DNA of 64,000 bases from an uncultured Succinivibrio sp. GTDB lineage: Bacteria > Pseudomonadota > Gammaproteobacteria > Enterobacterales > Succinivibrionaceae. Below are positions 16,725 to 24,755 of this stretch, piece after piece (the first letter of the stretch is position 1; each line of letters begins with the position of its first letter). The position numbers and the translations under genes are program-made. Below the pieces are notes generated by a model. The model was not told the DNA's origin. It made no database searches and saw only the letters and a program-made list of their open reading frames with translations. Where the stretch lies: positions 1-64,000 of the forward strand of contig CAAGLL010000067.1 in assembly GCA_900770725.1 (NCBI GenBank). Direction: 5' to 3'.

Positions 16725-18352
16725 TGGGAAAGATCAAGGGCAGCCTCAAGCCTTCCTTCAGGGGGCTTGGGATCTGGAACGCCTACTTCATCTTCGCGAT
16801 CGGACTCTACTACTTCGGCTACACCGCCTTCTCGCTGCCGCTGAACCTGGCGCTGGCCGCGGCGCTGTGCTTAAGGCTCCCGCGCCGCGCGCCCGATTTT
16901 TTCTGGCGCGCCGCGGCGGCCGTCGCGGCGATCATGCTGCTCTACCACGACAGCTACCTGCCCGCGCCCTGGCAGATCCTAAGCCAGAGGCAGAACATCG
17001 CAGGCTTCTCGCTTGAGTACGCCATAGGCTTCCTGAAGGACTTCGTGAACGTGCAGATGGTCGCGGCCGCGCTCGTCTCCGTCCTCGCCGTGGCTCTCTT
17101 AGGCGACTACGTGCGCTTCACCACCGTGACCATAGCCTGCCTCGCCGCGGCCCTCATCGCCAAGCCGCCCTTCGAGCTTCCGCAAAAAGAGGCCCCGGCG
17201 GCCGCCTGCCCCGCCCCGGCGCAAGCTTTGCAGGGGCAGGACGACGCCCTGCCGCCTGACCTCATCGCCCAGCGCGGCGAGGCCACGGATGCCGCGCTCT
17301 CGCGCTGGCGCGACGACTTCTACAAAAACGAGGAGGGGCGCAAGGTCTCGATGCCGCAGAAGCTCGCGCAAGGATTCGCCCCCTTCAACATCGTCATCGT
17401 CAACATCTGCTCGCTCTCGGAGGACGATCTCGCGGCCACCGCGCTCTCCGCCCACCCGGTGTTCAAGCGCTTCGACCTGCGCCTTGAGGAGTTCAACTCG
17501 GCGACCCCCTACTCGACCCCCGCCTCGATGAGGCTCTTGCGCGCCTCCTGCGGGCAGGAGACCGAGGCTGCGATGTACTCGGGCCGCCGCCCCGAGTGCG
17601 AGCTCATGACCGGGCTTTCGGACCTGGGCTTCAACCCCTCGGTGTTCCTCGACCACAACGGGCAGTACGGCGACTACCTGAAGACCCTGGGGCGCCTTGC
17701 GGGATTGCCGCAGGAGATCGAGAGCCAGAAGGGCCTTAGGATAGCCTACCGCTCGTTCGACGGCAGCCCGGTGTACGACGACGGCGACCTCTTTATGAAG
17801 TACGAGCACGAGGTGCTGACCGACAACACCTCCTCCTACATGAGCTTCTTCAACCTCATCGCGCTGCACGACGGCAACCGCTTTGCAGATAGCGGCAAGA
17901 GCGCGGGCTACCCGCAGCGCCTTGCAAAGCTCCTGGACGATCTCAGCTCGTTCATGGACAGCATCGAGCGCTCGCGCAAGAACGTGATGCTCATCGTGGT
18001 GCCCGAGCACGGGGCGCAGTTCCGCGGCGACCGCATGCAGATAGCCTCGCTGCGCGAGATCCCGACCTCGCACATCACCCGCGTGCCGGCGCTGGTGAGG
18101 TTCTTCGGGGGCGGGTCCAAGCCGCAGCAGCTCACGGCTGACGGCCGCTACAGCTATCTTGCGATCTCCGACCTCGTGCGCCGCGCCATCGAGAACAACT
18201 ACTACGGGGGCAAAGCGCCGCTCTCAGAGCTCATAGGCGATCTGCCGCAGACCTGGCCCGTGAGCGAGGCGACCAACGCCGAGTTCCTGAATTTCCGCGG
18301 CAAGGAGTACTACAGGCTCAAGGGCGAGGCCTGGGCGGAGTACAAGTACTGA
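16724..18352 (+). CDS. bcsG: Cellulose phosphoethanolamine transferase BcsG
   Basis: The product of about 542 residues has several N-terminal membrane helices and a periplasmic alkaline-phosphatase-fold domain. The segment SATPYSTPASMRLLRASCGQ is almost identical to the nucleophile region of E. coli BcsG; S264 is the likely attacking serine. VPEHGAQFRGDRMQ near the C-terminus matches the metal-binding motif. The enzyme transfers phosphoethanolamine from membrane lipid to cellulose, so this organism probably makes pEtN-cellulose. The true start, ATG 16724, shares a base with the bcsF stop. An in-frame start 72 codons earlier would run through bcsF. Confidence 0.93.
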   Translation: MGKIKGSLKPSFRGLGIWNAYFIFAIGLYYFGYTAFSLPLNLALAAALCLRLPRRAPDFFWRAAAAVAAIMLLYHDSYLPAPWQILSQRQNIAGFSLEYAIGFLKDFVNVQMVAAALVSVLAVALLGDYVRFTTVTIACLAAALIAKPPFELPQKEAPAAACPAPAQALQGQDDALPPDLIAQRGEATDAALSRWRDDFYKNEEGRKVSMPQKLAQGFAPFNIVIVNICSLSEDDLAATALSAHPVFKRFDLRLEEFNSATPYSTPASMRLLRASCGQETEAAMYSGRRPECELMTGLSDLGFNPSVFLDHNGQYGDYLKTLGRLAGLPQEIESQKGLRIAYRSFDGSPVYDDGDLFMKYEHEVLTDNTSSYMSFFNLIALHDGNRFADSGKSAGYPQRLAKLLDDLSSFMDSIERSRKNVMLIVVPEHGAQFRGDRMQIASLREIPTSHITRVPALVRFFGGGSKPQQLTADGRYSYLAISDLVRRAIENNYYGGKAPLSELIGDLPQTWPVSEATNAEFLNFRGKEYYRLKGEAWAEYKY

Positions 18353-18392
18353 CGAGCGCTCCCGCGCCCCGGGCTGGAGCATTGCCGCCCAA

Positions 18393-18406
18393 GGCGCAAT
18401 TGCGCC
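18393..18406. other. 14-bp perfect palindrome between bcsG and the TSUP gene
   Basis: GGCGCAATTGCGCC reads the same on both strands. It lies 40 bp after bcsG with no T-run, so it is not a clear terminator. It could be a binding site or chance. Confidence 0.25.
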
Positions 18407-18453
18407 AGCGGCGGCGATATACTCGCAAGGCTTTTCCCGTTTTGGTGGCGCAC

Positions 18454-19230
18454 ATGGACTACTTCACGCTCGAGCACTGCCTCGTGATCTTCTCGCTGGT
18501 CTTCCTGGGCGGCTTCGTCGACGCCGTGGCAGGAGGCGGCGGGCTCATCTCGCTGCCAGGCTACTTCATCGCAGGCCTCCCGCCGCACCTGGCGCTTGGC
18601 ACCAACAAGCTCTCGGCGCTCATGGGCACCTCGCTCACCACCTTCATGCTCGCAAGGCGCCATCTCGTGCGCTTCAAAAGCTCGGTGCTCCTCATAGCCG
18701 CGGCCTTCGCTGGCTCGTTCCTTGGCGCGAGGATCGCCTTGGTGCTGAGCGGCCGGGCCGTCGAGGCGGCGATGCTCGTGGTGCTCCCGGCCATCCTCGC
18801 CTACCTCATGCTCCGCCCGCGCGCGCTCGGGGGCGGAGCTGCTGATGAAGCCCCGCGCGGCCCCAGGACCCAGATCCTCTGCGCGCTCATCAGCCTGTGC
18901 GTGGGCGTCTACGACGGGATGTTCGGCCCGGGCACCGGCACCTTCCTCATCCTCGCCTTCACCGGGATCGCCCGCCTGCCGCTGGGGCTGGCCAACGGCT
19001 CGGCCAAGGCCGTGAACCTCGCGACCAACATCGCCGCCTTCGCAGCCTTCGCGCATGGCGGCTCGGTGCTCTTCGCGCTCGGCCTTGCCGCAGGGCTCTT
19101 CGGCATCGCCGGCAACTTCCTGGGCACGCGCTCGTTCATGAAGGGCGGGGCGCGCATCGCCAGGCCCGTCATGATCATCGTGATGGCGGTGTTCCTCTGC
19201 CGCGTGATCTGGGATCTCTTCATGAAGTGA
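18454..19230 (+). CDS. TSUP (TauE/SafE, YfcA-like) membrane transporter
   Basis: The 258-residue hydrophobic protein has about eight membrane segments and the two related half-repeats of the TSUP family: GFVDAVAGGGGLISLP...NKLSALMGT near the N-terminus and GVYDGMFGPGTGTFLILAF...NGSAKAVNLATN in the middle. TSUP proteins move sulfite, sulfoacetate or other small organosulfur anions; the substrate here is unknown. ATG 18454 fits the family N-terminus; the in-frame start at 18382 adds a basic non-family extension. No strong ribosome binding site was seen. Confidence 0.88.
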   Translation: MDYFTLEHCLVIFSLVFLGGFVDAVAGGGGLISLPGYFIAGLPPHLALGTNKLSALMGTSLTTFMLARRHLVRFKSSVLLIAAAFAGSFLGARIALVLSGRAVEAAMLVVLPAILAYLMLRPRALGGGAADEAPRGPRTQILCALISLCVGVYDGMFGPGTGTFLILAFTGIARLPLGLANGSAKAVNLATNIAAFAAFAHGGSVLFALGLAAGLFGIAGNFLGTRSFMKGGARIARPVMIIVMAVFLCRVIWDLFMK

Positions 19231-19235
19231 GCAGG

Positions 19236-19316
19236 CTATAGGCAAAACCTATCACCTGACATAGCAAAGCAGTATTTTCCAAATGACAGGGGCACTGCTA
19301 CATTGCTTTCCATGCA
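19236..19316 (+). promoter_or_regulatory. Promoter module shared with the MetQ-like gene, copy 1
   Basis: This 81-bp stretch aligns without gaps to 20930-21010. Shared parts are TATAGGC near the left end, a 19-bp core (ATAGCAAAGCAGTATTTTC, 19261-19279, identical at 17 positions to the other copy), the -10-like TGCTACATT (19296-19304), and CCATGCA around the likely start of transcription (19310-19316). In this copy ATAGG and CCTAT also form an inverted repeat with a 5-nt spacer. It probably binds a common regulator overlapping the -35 region. Confidence 0.6.
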
Positions 19317-19349
19317 GCAGCTGCGCCGGGGAAGCGATCCACGGACCTG

Positions 19350-19426
19350 TTGCCGCAGGGGGAGGCGCATGAAGCGCCCCCTGTTTCTGCGGCAAGCGCC
19401 ATGCCTGCCGCGCCTTTCGGCGCGGC
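19350..19426 (+). other. Structured 5' leader of the FAD oxidoreductase gene
   Basis: Two strong hairpins precede the gene. TTGCCGCAG (19350-19358) pairs with CTGCGGCAA (19387-19395) and encloses an inner stem (GGCGC with GCGCC, extended by G and C runs). A second perfect 8-bp stem with a TTTC loop follows (19407-19426). There is no U-run, so they are not terminators. They may be a translational control element or just stabilise the roughly 170-nt leader. Confidence 0.4.
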
Positions 19427-19483
19427 ACACCTTGCAAGGCGCCCTTCCCACAGGCGCGCGCTGGTTTTACTCAGGAGCAAGCC

Positions 19484-20818
19484 ATGCACGCGTTCACGCG
19501 TTTTCCGGCCCGCGCGGGCCGCAACCCCTGGTTCGAGCTGAGCCAGTACAAGGATCACAAGTTCAACAGCATCAACGAGCTCAAGAAGAGCTACGACTTC
19601 GTCATCGTCGGCGCCGGCTTCGGCGGCGTGATGGCCGCCTTCAGGATCGTCGAGAACGATCCTTCGGCGAGCGTGGCGATCTTCGACGCGCTGCCCGTCG
19701 GCATGTACAGCTCAGGCCGCAACGCCGGCTTCGTAAGCTCGGCGCTGATCCTGAAGGCCCTGGTCGGCTGGGCGCACTTCACCATGGACGATCAGCGCTG
19801 GCTCTTGAAGTTCAACCGCGCGATCGTGGAGAAGCTCAACTCCATGAGGGAGAAGTACGGCCTCAAGTACGAGTGGCGCCACGACGGCATGTACAAGGCC
19901 GTGCGCGAGCACTCAAACCAGAAAAAGCTCGAGCCCCTGGCGCGCTACTTCGACGAGCTTGGCATCGACTACAAGTGGGTCGAGGGCGACGAGCTTGCGC
20001 AGAAGCTTGGCACCTCGTTCTACCGCAAGGCCCTCTACACCAGCGAGAACTACCTCGACAACCCCGCCGAGTTCATCCGCGGCCTGGCCACGGCGCTGCC
20101 TGAGAACGTGCAGGTCTTCGAGGAGCAGCCAGTGCTCGAGGTCAAGGAGGGCGAGCACCCCGAGGTGCTGCTGCCCGGCGGGCAGGTGATCAAGGCCGGC
20201 AAGGTCTTCCTGACCTGCAACGAGTTCATCAAGGAGAGCGGCATCAAGGGCGTTAGCAACCTCTGCGCCATCCACAGCTTCGGCGCGATGACCCGCGAGC
20301 TTACAGACGAGGAGATGGAGATCTTCAAGGGCGTGCAGCCCTGGGGCGTCACGGGCATCCACCCCTGCTCCTCGACCGTGCGCTACACCCCGCGCAGGCG
20401 CGTGTTCGTGCGCACCGACATCGCCTTCGCCACCCACCCGAACGTCAGCCCCGAGAGGATCACGAAGTCCCTGAAGCTCCTGCGCCCGGCCTTTGAAAAG
20501 CGCTTCCCCACGCTCAAGGAGGTGCCGTTCGAGTACGTCTACGGCGGGCTCATCTGCTTTACCGGCAACGACCGCCCGCTCTTCGGGCAGTTCGCCAAGA
20601 ACGTCTATGCCATCTCCACGGGCGACGGCTCGGGCGTGACGCGCATGGCCTCCCTGGGCCAGTACCTTGCCGACTACGCCCAGGGCAAGGACAGCGAGGA
20701 GCTGCGCTATATCTTGAAGCACTACCATCCGAGCTGGATCCCCGGCGAGCCTGCGCGCACCATCGGCGCCACGCTCGACATCGCCTGGAAGAACTTCGAG
20801 GCTGGCTCCGAGCTGTAG
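19484..20818 (+). CDS. FAD-dependent oxidoreductase (DAO/PuuB-like)
   Basis: The 444-residue enzyme has a Rossmann FAD motif near residue 38 (DFVIVGAGFGGVMAAF), the DAO-family block GRNAGFVSSA, and a C-terminal GNDRPLFG...ISTGDGSGVTRM region that closes the FAD site. Such enzymes oxidise amines, N-methyl or D-amino acids. The substrate is not evident. Its promoter region is nearly duplicated before the next gene, an NlpA/MetQ-type binding protein, which suggests the two serve one amino-acid-like substrate. A strong terminator follows. Confidence 0.85.
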   Translation: MHAFTRFPARAGRNPWFELSQYKDHKFNSINELKKSYDFVIVGAGFGGVMAAFRIVENDPSASVAIFDALPVGMYSSGRNAGFVSSALILKALVGWAHFTMDDQRWLLKFNRAIVEKLNSMREKYGLKYEWRHDGMYKAVREHSNQKKLEPLARYFDELGIDYKWVEGDELAQKLGTSFYRKALYTSENYLDNPAEFIRGLATALPENVQVFEEQPVLEVKEGEHPEVLLPGGQVIKAGKVFLTCNEFIKESGIKGVSNLCAIHSFGAMTRELTDEEMEIFKGVQPWGVTGIHPCSSTVRYTPRRRVFVRTDIAFATHPNVSPERITKSLKLLRPAFEKRFPTLKEVPFEYVYGGLICFTGNDRPLFGQFAKNVYAISTGDGSGVTRMASLGQYLADYAQGKDSEELRYILKHYHPSWIPGEPARTIGATLDIAWKNFEAGSEL

Positions 20819-20849
20819 CCTGAAGCAGGCCATCGCCTGCGGGCATGAG

Positions 20850-20883
20850 GCGGGGGCGCCCTATAGGGCGCCCCCGCTTTTTT
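20850..20883 (+). terminator. Rho-independent terminator after the FAD oxidoreductase
   Basis: A perfect 12-bp GC-rich stem (20850-20861 with 20866-20877) with a TATA loop is followed by TTTTTT. It separates this transcript from the MetQ-like gene. Confidence 0.93.
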
Positions 20884-20929
20884 AGCATGGAAGAGCCTTT
20901 CGCGCCCAAGCCCGATGCCCGGGCCCTGG

Positions 20930-21010
20930 TTATAGGCTCAGCCTTTAGCGAAAGATAGGAAAACAGTATTTTCGCCTCTTCAAGGCGGGTGCTAACTTAT
21001 AGGCCATGCA
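20930..21010 (+). promoter_or_regulatory. Promoter module shared with the FAD oxidoreductase gene, copy 2
   Basis: This is the second copy of the 81-bp module. TATAGGC, the 19-bp core ATAGGAAAACAGTATTTTC (20955-20973), TGCTAACTT (20990-20998) and CCATGCA (21004-21010) keep exactly the spacing of copy 1. ATAGG is repeated 23 bp apart, about two helical turns. Confidence 0.6.
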
Positions 21011-21093
21011 AGGGGCGGGACGCTCCTTTTCCGTTCAACCAAAGGCATTTGCAGGCCGCCGCATGCGGCCGGAACCCAAAGAGGGCACATAGC

Positions 21094-21903
21094 ATGAAGA
21101 AATCAGCTCTGATCGCAATCGCGGCAGCCGCCATCGCGGTGGCATCGTTGTTCCAGGCATCCTACGCTGCAACCGAGGTCAAGCTCGGCGTGGTCGGCGA
21201 TCACAACGAGCCATGGGTCAAGGTGCAGGAGAAGCTCAAGGGCGAGGGCATCGACCTCAAGCTCATAAAGTTCGGCGACTACGCCCTGCCCAACAAGGCG
21301 CTCGAGGACGGGGAGGTCGACTTGAACGCCTTCCAGCACGTGGCGTTCCTGAACGAGGACGTCAAGGTCCACGGCTACAAGATCGAGCGCTTTGGCAACA
21401 CCATCATCGTGCCGCTGTGCGTCTACTCCAACAAGATCAAGGATCTCTCCGAGCTCAAGGACGGCGACTCCATCGCCATCCCCAACGACGCGACCAACGG
21501 CGGGCGCGCGCTCAAGGTGCTGGAGCTCGGCGGCGTAATCAAGACCGACCCGAAGAAGGGCTACGTGCCCACCCCCAGGGACGTCATCGACAACCCCAAG
21601 CACCTGAAGTTCGTGCAGGTGGACGCGGCCACCGTGGCCTCGGTGCTCCCCGATGTCGCAGCCGGGATCATCAACAACAACTACGCCGTGGACTACGGCT
21701 TCAAGAAGGAAGACGTGATCTTCTCGGACGGCATCGGCAAGATCGACGACGCCAACCCGTACATCAACGTGGTGGCGGTGCGCAGCGCCGACAAGGACCG
21801 CCCGGAGCTTAGGAAGGTGGTCGAGGCCTACCAGAGCAAGGATATCGCCGACTACATCAAGACCCTGTACGACGGCACCAACATCCCCGCCTTCAAGTAC
21901 TGA
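21094..21903 (+). CDS. MetQ/NlpA-family substrate-binding protein without its ABC partners
   Basis: The 269-residue protein begins with a cleavable signal peptide (ending ASYA-A) and then the NlpA-family body: VKLGVVGDHNEPWV, LNAFQHVAFLN, IAIPNDATNGGRALKVLE, and GIINNNYAVDYG near the C-terminus. Family members bind methionine or related amino acids for the MetNI importer. No lipobox cysteine is seen and no metN or metI lies nearby, so it must use a distant ABC pair or act alone. ATG 21094 follows GAGGG; the longer frame from 20989 overlaps the promoter. Confidence 0.85.
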   Translation: MKKSALIAIAAAAIAVASLFQASYAATEVKLGVVGDHNEPWVKVQEKLKGEGIDLKLIKFGDYALPNKALEDGEVDLNAFQHVAFLNEDVKVHGYKIERFGNTIIVPLCVYSNKIKDLSELKDGDSIAIPNDATNGGRALKVLELGGVIKTDPKKGYVPTPRDVIDNPKHLKFVQVDAATVASVLPDVAAGIINNNYAVDYGFKKEDVIFSDGIGKIDDANPYINVVAVRSADKDRPELRKVVEAYQSKDIADYIKTLYDGTNIPAFKY

Positions 21904-21923
21904 TTGAAAAGCGCAAGCAAAAG

Positions 21924-21954
21924 CGGCGCGGCCCCAAAAGGCCGCGCCGTTTTT
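21924..21954 (+). terminator. Rho-independent terminator after the MetQ-like gene
   Basis: A perfect 10-bp stem (21924-21933 with 21940-21949), loop CCAAAA, is followed by TTTTT. Confidence 0.93.
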
Positions 21955-21981
21955 CATTTCCGCCAAGGCCCCGGGGGCTGA

Positions 21982-22815
21982 TCATCCGCCGTAGCCTATC
22001 TCCTGGTTTGCGATCCCGCCCACGCCCTTCAAAAGGTCGAAGCCGTCGCGGCCGTCCTCGACGCCCTGGTCGAACTGCCCGGTGAGCGAGCGCCCGCTCT
22101 GCCCCGCGCTGCTGCGGTAGAGGTCGGGGTGCATCGCGGCCTTGTACTCGAGCACCAGATGCTCCTCCTGCTCGTCCACCACGTAGCTCTGGACCTTTTC
22201 CATCACCGAGGAGAGCCAGCCGATGACGTAGGAGTAGCAGTCGTCCTCGAGATCCTTGCTGACGGCACGCTTGATGACGCCGCCGGCATAGTCGAGGCGG
22301 CTGCCGTAGAGGCTGTAGACCAGGCCGGCGTTGCCGCAGTCGGCCACGGCCTGGTCGTAGGCCGCCAGGAGATCGGCGAGCAGCTTGTTGTTGTGCTTGT
22401 AGCTCCTGTCAAGCTCCGCGCGGCGCTGCTTGCGGTAGGCCGCGAGCACGGCCTTGAGCTGGCGCTGGAGGAAGACGTGGACGTAGGAGGCGCCGTCGAG
22501 GCGATCCTTCGGGCCCATGATGGTGATGGAGGCCACGCCGCTGCGCCCGTTCGTGAAGAAGTACCGCAGCCCGAAGCACTGCGTGGTGATCTGGGCGAGC
22601 CTGAGCACATAGGCGGCGCGGCGCAGCCCCGGGATCGTCTCGATGGTCACCTCGGATATGGAGCTCATGTTCAGATCGCCCGAGGTGATGTTGTTCTCGC
22701 GCATGAGCTTCTGTGCCCTCGAGAGGGCCACCGCCGCCTCGTTGGGGTTCGAGCTCTTGCTCAGGGCCATGAGCTTCTCGATGCGCTCGAGCACTGCCTG
22801 CCTGCCGCCTTCCAT
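21982..22815 (-). CDS. DUF2786 domain-containing protein
   Basis: The first 50 residues (ERIEKLMALSKSSNPNEAAVALSRAQKLMRENNIT) match the DUF2786 pattern, a helical domain of unknown function found in phage- and plasmid-related as well as chromosomal proteins. The remaining 220 residues are helical with a charged C-terminal half and no catalytic motif I recognise. The chosen ATG at 22815 has AAGGAG seven bases upstream; an upstream extension to 22974 has none. It is divergent from the DUF805 gene. Confidence 0.8.
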   Translation of the reverse strand: MEGGRQAVLERIEKLMALSKSSNPNEAAVALSRAQKLMRENNITSGDLNMSSISEVTIETIPGLRRAAYVLRLAQITTQCFGLRYFFTNGRSGVASITIMGPKDRLDGASYVHVFLQRQLKAVLAAYRKQRRAELDRSYKHNNKLLADLLAAYDQAVADCGNAGLVYSLYGSRLDYAGGVIKRAVSKDLEDDCYSYVIGWLSSVMEKVQSYVVDEQEEHLVLEYKAAMHPDLYRSSAGQSGRSLTGQFDQGVEDGRDGFDLLKGVGGIANQEIGYGG

Positions 22816-22977
22816 TGCCGCTCCTTTTGAAAATGACTGGTGCCCTATTGTACTGGAAGGCGGCGCCGCAGGCTCCCCCATGCGCTGCCAAAGTCCATTG
22901 CAAGGTAGTAAGATTTCCATATGCAGCAAGGAAAAAGCCGCGCCATGAGGCGCGGCGGGCAGCTTAAGGAGCATCCC

Positions 22978-23904
22978 GTGGTCATCCCCAGCATCAAGGA
23001 GCCCGTGGCGGGCGCGTTTTCCATCTGGAAGGCGGACATCACCGGCAAGTACGTGGAGTTTCGCGGGAGGGCCTCCCGCAGCGAGTTCTGGCAGTTCATG
23101 GCCGTGGAGTGCGCCATCGCCTTCGCGCTTGCGATCACCGTCATAGGGCCGGTGGTCTTCGTGCTGGCCACGCTGCTGCCCACGCTTGCGGTGACCTCAA
23201 GGCGCCTGCATGACGCGGGGCTGAGCGCGCTGTTCATCCTGATCCCGGCGGCGCTGTGGCTTGCCGGCATGGCCTCGGCGGGAGCGGCCGCGGGGCTTGG
23301 CGCCTACCCGCTCATAGGCTTTGCCAAGTTCACCCTGGCCCTGGGCTCGGCGTCCGGGGTGGCGCTCTACTACCTCCTTGCAAGGCCATCGAGCGCCTCG
23401 GACAAGTACGGCGCAGCTCCAAGAGAGCTTCCCGTGCGCTTTGAGTTCGAGCTCAAGGAGGCCTTCGCAAGCGGCATCAGGCACTACTTCGACTTCAACG
23501 GCAAGGCGCAGCGCCACGAGTTCTGGTTCTTCATAGCCGGGGTAGCGCTGATCCTCGACCTGCTGGCTGCATTCTCATCGCTTCCGTACCTGGGCGAGCT
23601 TTTCGAGCTTGTAGGCACGCTCGCCTGGCTCTTCTTCATCATCCCGGTGATCTCAGCGGTGGTGCGCCGCCTGCGCGACATCGGCATCAACCCGATCTTC
23701 GCGCTTGCGCTGCCAGTGCTGGTGCTCGCCGCCATAGCCGCGGCCTTCGCCTCCGTGGCCCTCTCCGCAGCCTTCGGGATCCCGGGCTTTGCCATGGGCT
23801 TCCTGCTGGTGCTCGCCATCTGGTACGTGGGGCTTGGGTACTTCGCCGCGGTGCTGGCGATGCCGAGGGATTCCGAGCCCAAGATGGGCGGGATGCTGCG
23901 CTGA
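22978..23904 (+). CDS. Membrane protein with two DUF805 domains
   Basis: The protein of about 308 residues has a duplicated DUF805 plan. Each half starts with an FxGRASRSEFWQF-type motif (GRASRSEFWQF; GKAQRHEFWFF), continues with membrane helices and has an RRLHDAG/RRLRDIG loop. The function of DUF805 is unknown. GTG 22978 is preceded by AAGGAG at seven bases and places the first domain at a normal distance; an ATG at 22921 lies in the leader without a good site. The stop overlaps the next gene's ATG. Confidence 0.82.
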   Translation: MVIPSIKEPVAGAFSIWKADITGKYVEFRGRASRSEFWQFMAVECAIAFALAITVIGPVVFVLATLLPTLAVTSRRLHDAGLSALFILIPAALWLAGMASAGAAAGLGAYPLIGFAKFTLALGSASGVALYYLLARPSSASDKYGAAPRELPVRFEFELKEAFASGIRHYFDFNGKAQRHEFWFFIAGVALILDLLAAFSSLPYLGELFELVGTLAWLFFIIPVISAVVRRLRDIGINPIFALALPVLVLAAIAAAFASVALSAAFGIPGFAMGFLLVLAIWYVGLGYFAAVLAMPRDSEPKMGGMLR

Positions 23905-24686
23905 TGGATCTGGCGCTGATAACCGGGGCGAGCTCGGGGCTGGGGCTGGCCCTTGCGCGCGAGCACGCCTCGCGCGGCGGGGATCTCATCATCACCGCAA
24001 GGCGCGAGGGGCCGCTTCTGGAGGCCAAGGGCGAGATCGAGCGCTCCTTCGGCGTCAAGGTCCGCGCGATCGTGCAGGATCTCGCCGCCCCTGGGGCTGC
24101 CGAAACGCTCTACCTCAAGGTGAAGGCGCAGAACCTCTCGCCCACGATCCTCATCAACAACGCAGGCGTCGGCTGCTGCGGCCCCTTCGACTCGCTGCCC
24201 CTGGACGAGGTGCTGGACCTCGTCTACCTCAACGTGGTCTCGCTCACCTCGCTCACCAGGCTCTTCCTGCCCGAGCTGGAGCGCTCAGGCGGCCGCATCC
24301 TCAACATCGCCTCGGTCGCAGCCTTGGTGCCCGGCCCCTACATGGCGCCCTACTACGCCTCCAAGGCCTTCGTGGACTCGCTCTCGCAGGCCTTGTGGCT
24401 TGAGGAGCGCGGCAGGCGCGTGAGCGTGACCTCCTGCCTGCCAGGCCCCATGAGGACAGGCTTCGTCAAGGCCTCGCGCCTTGCTGACTCCAAGGTCTCC
24501 TCCCTCTTTACCGCAAGCGCGCAGAAGGTGGCCTCGAAGGCCTACGCGGCGATGCTGAAGGGGAGGCGCAGCCTGATGCCGGGCGTGCCGCTTTGGATGA
24601 AGGCTGGGCTGCGCCTTGCGCCGCTTCTGCCCTCATCCCTCGTGCTCTCCATCATGGGGACGCTGCAGGGTCCCAAAGGCAAGTAG
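23904..24686 (+). CDS. SDR-family oxidoreductase
   Basis: The 260-residue short-chain dehydrogenase has TGASSGLG at residues 8-15, NNAG near 88, IASVAALVPGPYMAPYYASK holding the catalytic Ser, Tyr and Lys, and a hydrophobic C-terminal tail. It resembles the DltE/YqjQ type acting on lipid-like or unknown carbonyls. The start codon shares a base with the DUF805 stop, so the two are translated from one message. Confidence 0.87.
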   Translation: MDLALITGASSGLGLALAREHASRGGDLIITARREGPLLEAKGEIERSFGVKVRAIVQDLAAPGAAETLYLKVKAQNLSPTILINNAGVGCCGPFDSLPLDEVLDLVYLNVVSLTSLTRLFLPELERSGGRILNIASVAALVPGPYMAPYYASKAFVDSLSQALWLEERGRRVSVTSCLPGPMRTGFVKASRLADSKVSSLFTASAQKVASKAYAAMLKGRRSLMPGVPLWMKAGLRLAPLLPSSLVLSIMGTLQGPKGK

Positions 24687-24703
24687 CGCCTCAAGAGAGC
24701 ATG

Positions 24704-24737
24704 AAGCCCTCCCAGGGCGACCCCGGGAGGGCTTCTT
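24704..24737. terminator. Bidirectional terminator between converging genes
   Basis: AAGCCCTCCC (24704-24713) pairs with GGGAGGGCTT (24725-24734). Short T-runs lie on both sides, serving the SDR gene on the plus strand and pncB on the minus strand. Confidence 0.75.
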
Positions 24738-24755
24738 AGTCCATGAGGGCTTTGA

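Noticed and set aside
17099..18073. 324-residue minus-strand frame opposite bcsG
   Set aside because: His/Val/Arg-rich shadow of a conserved gene.
18310..19245. 311-residue minus-strand frame opposite the TSUP gene
   Set aside because: Low-complexity Glu/His/Arg-rich shadow; the plus strand shows clear membrane-protein periodicity.
20850..21010. SAM or methionine riboswitch for the MetQ-like gene
   Set aside because: The leader lacks recognisable SAM-type riboswitch conserved sequences and no MetJ box (AGACGTCT-like) is present.
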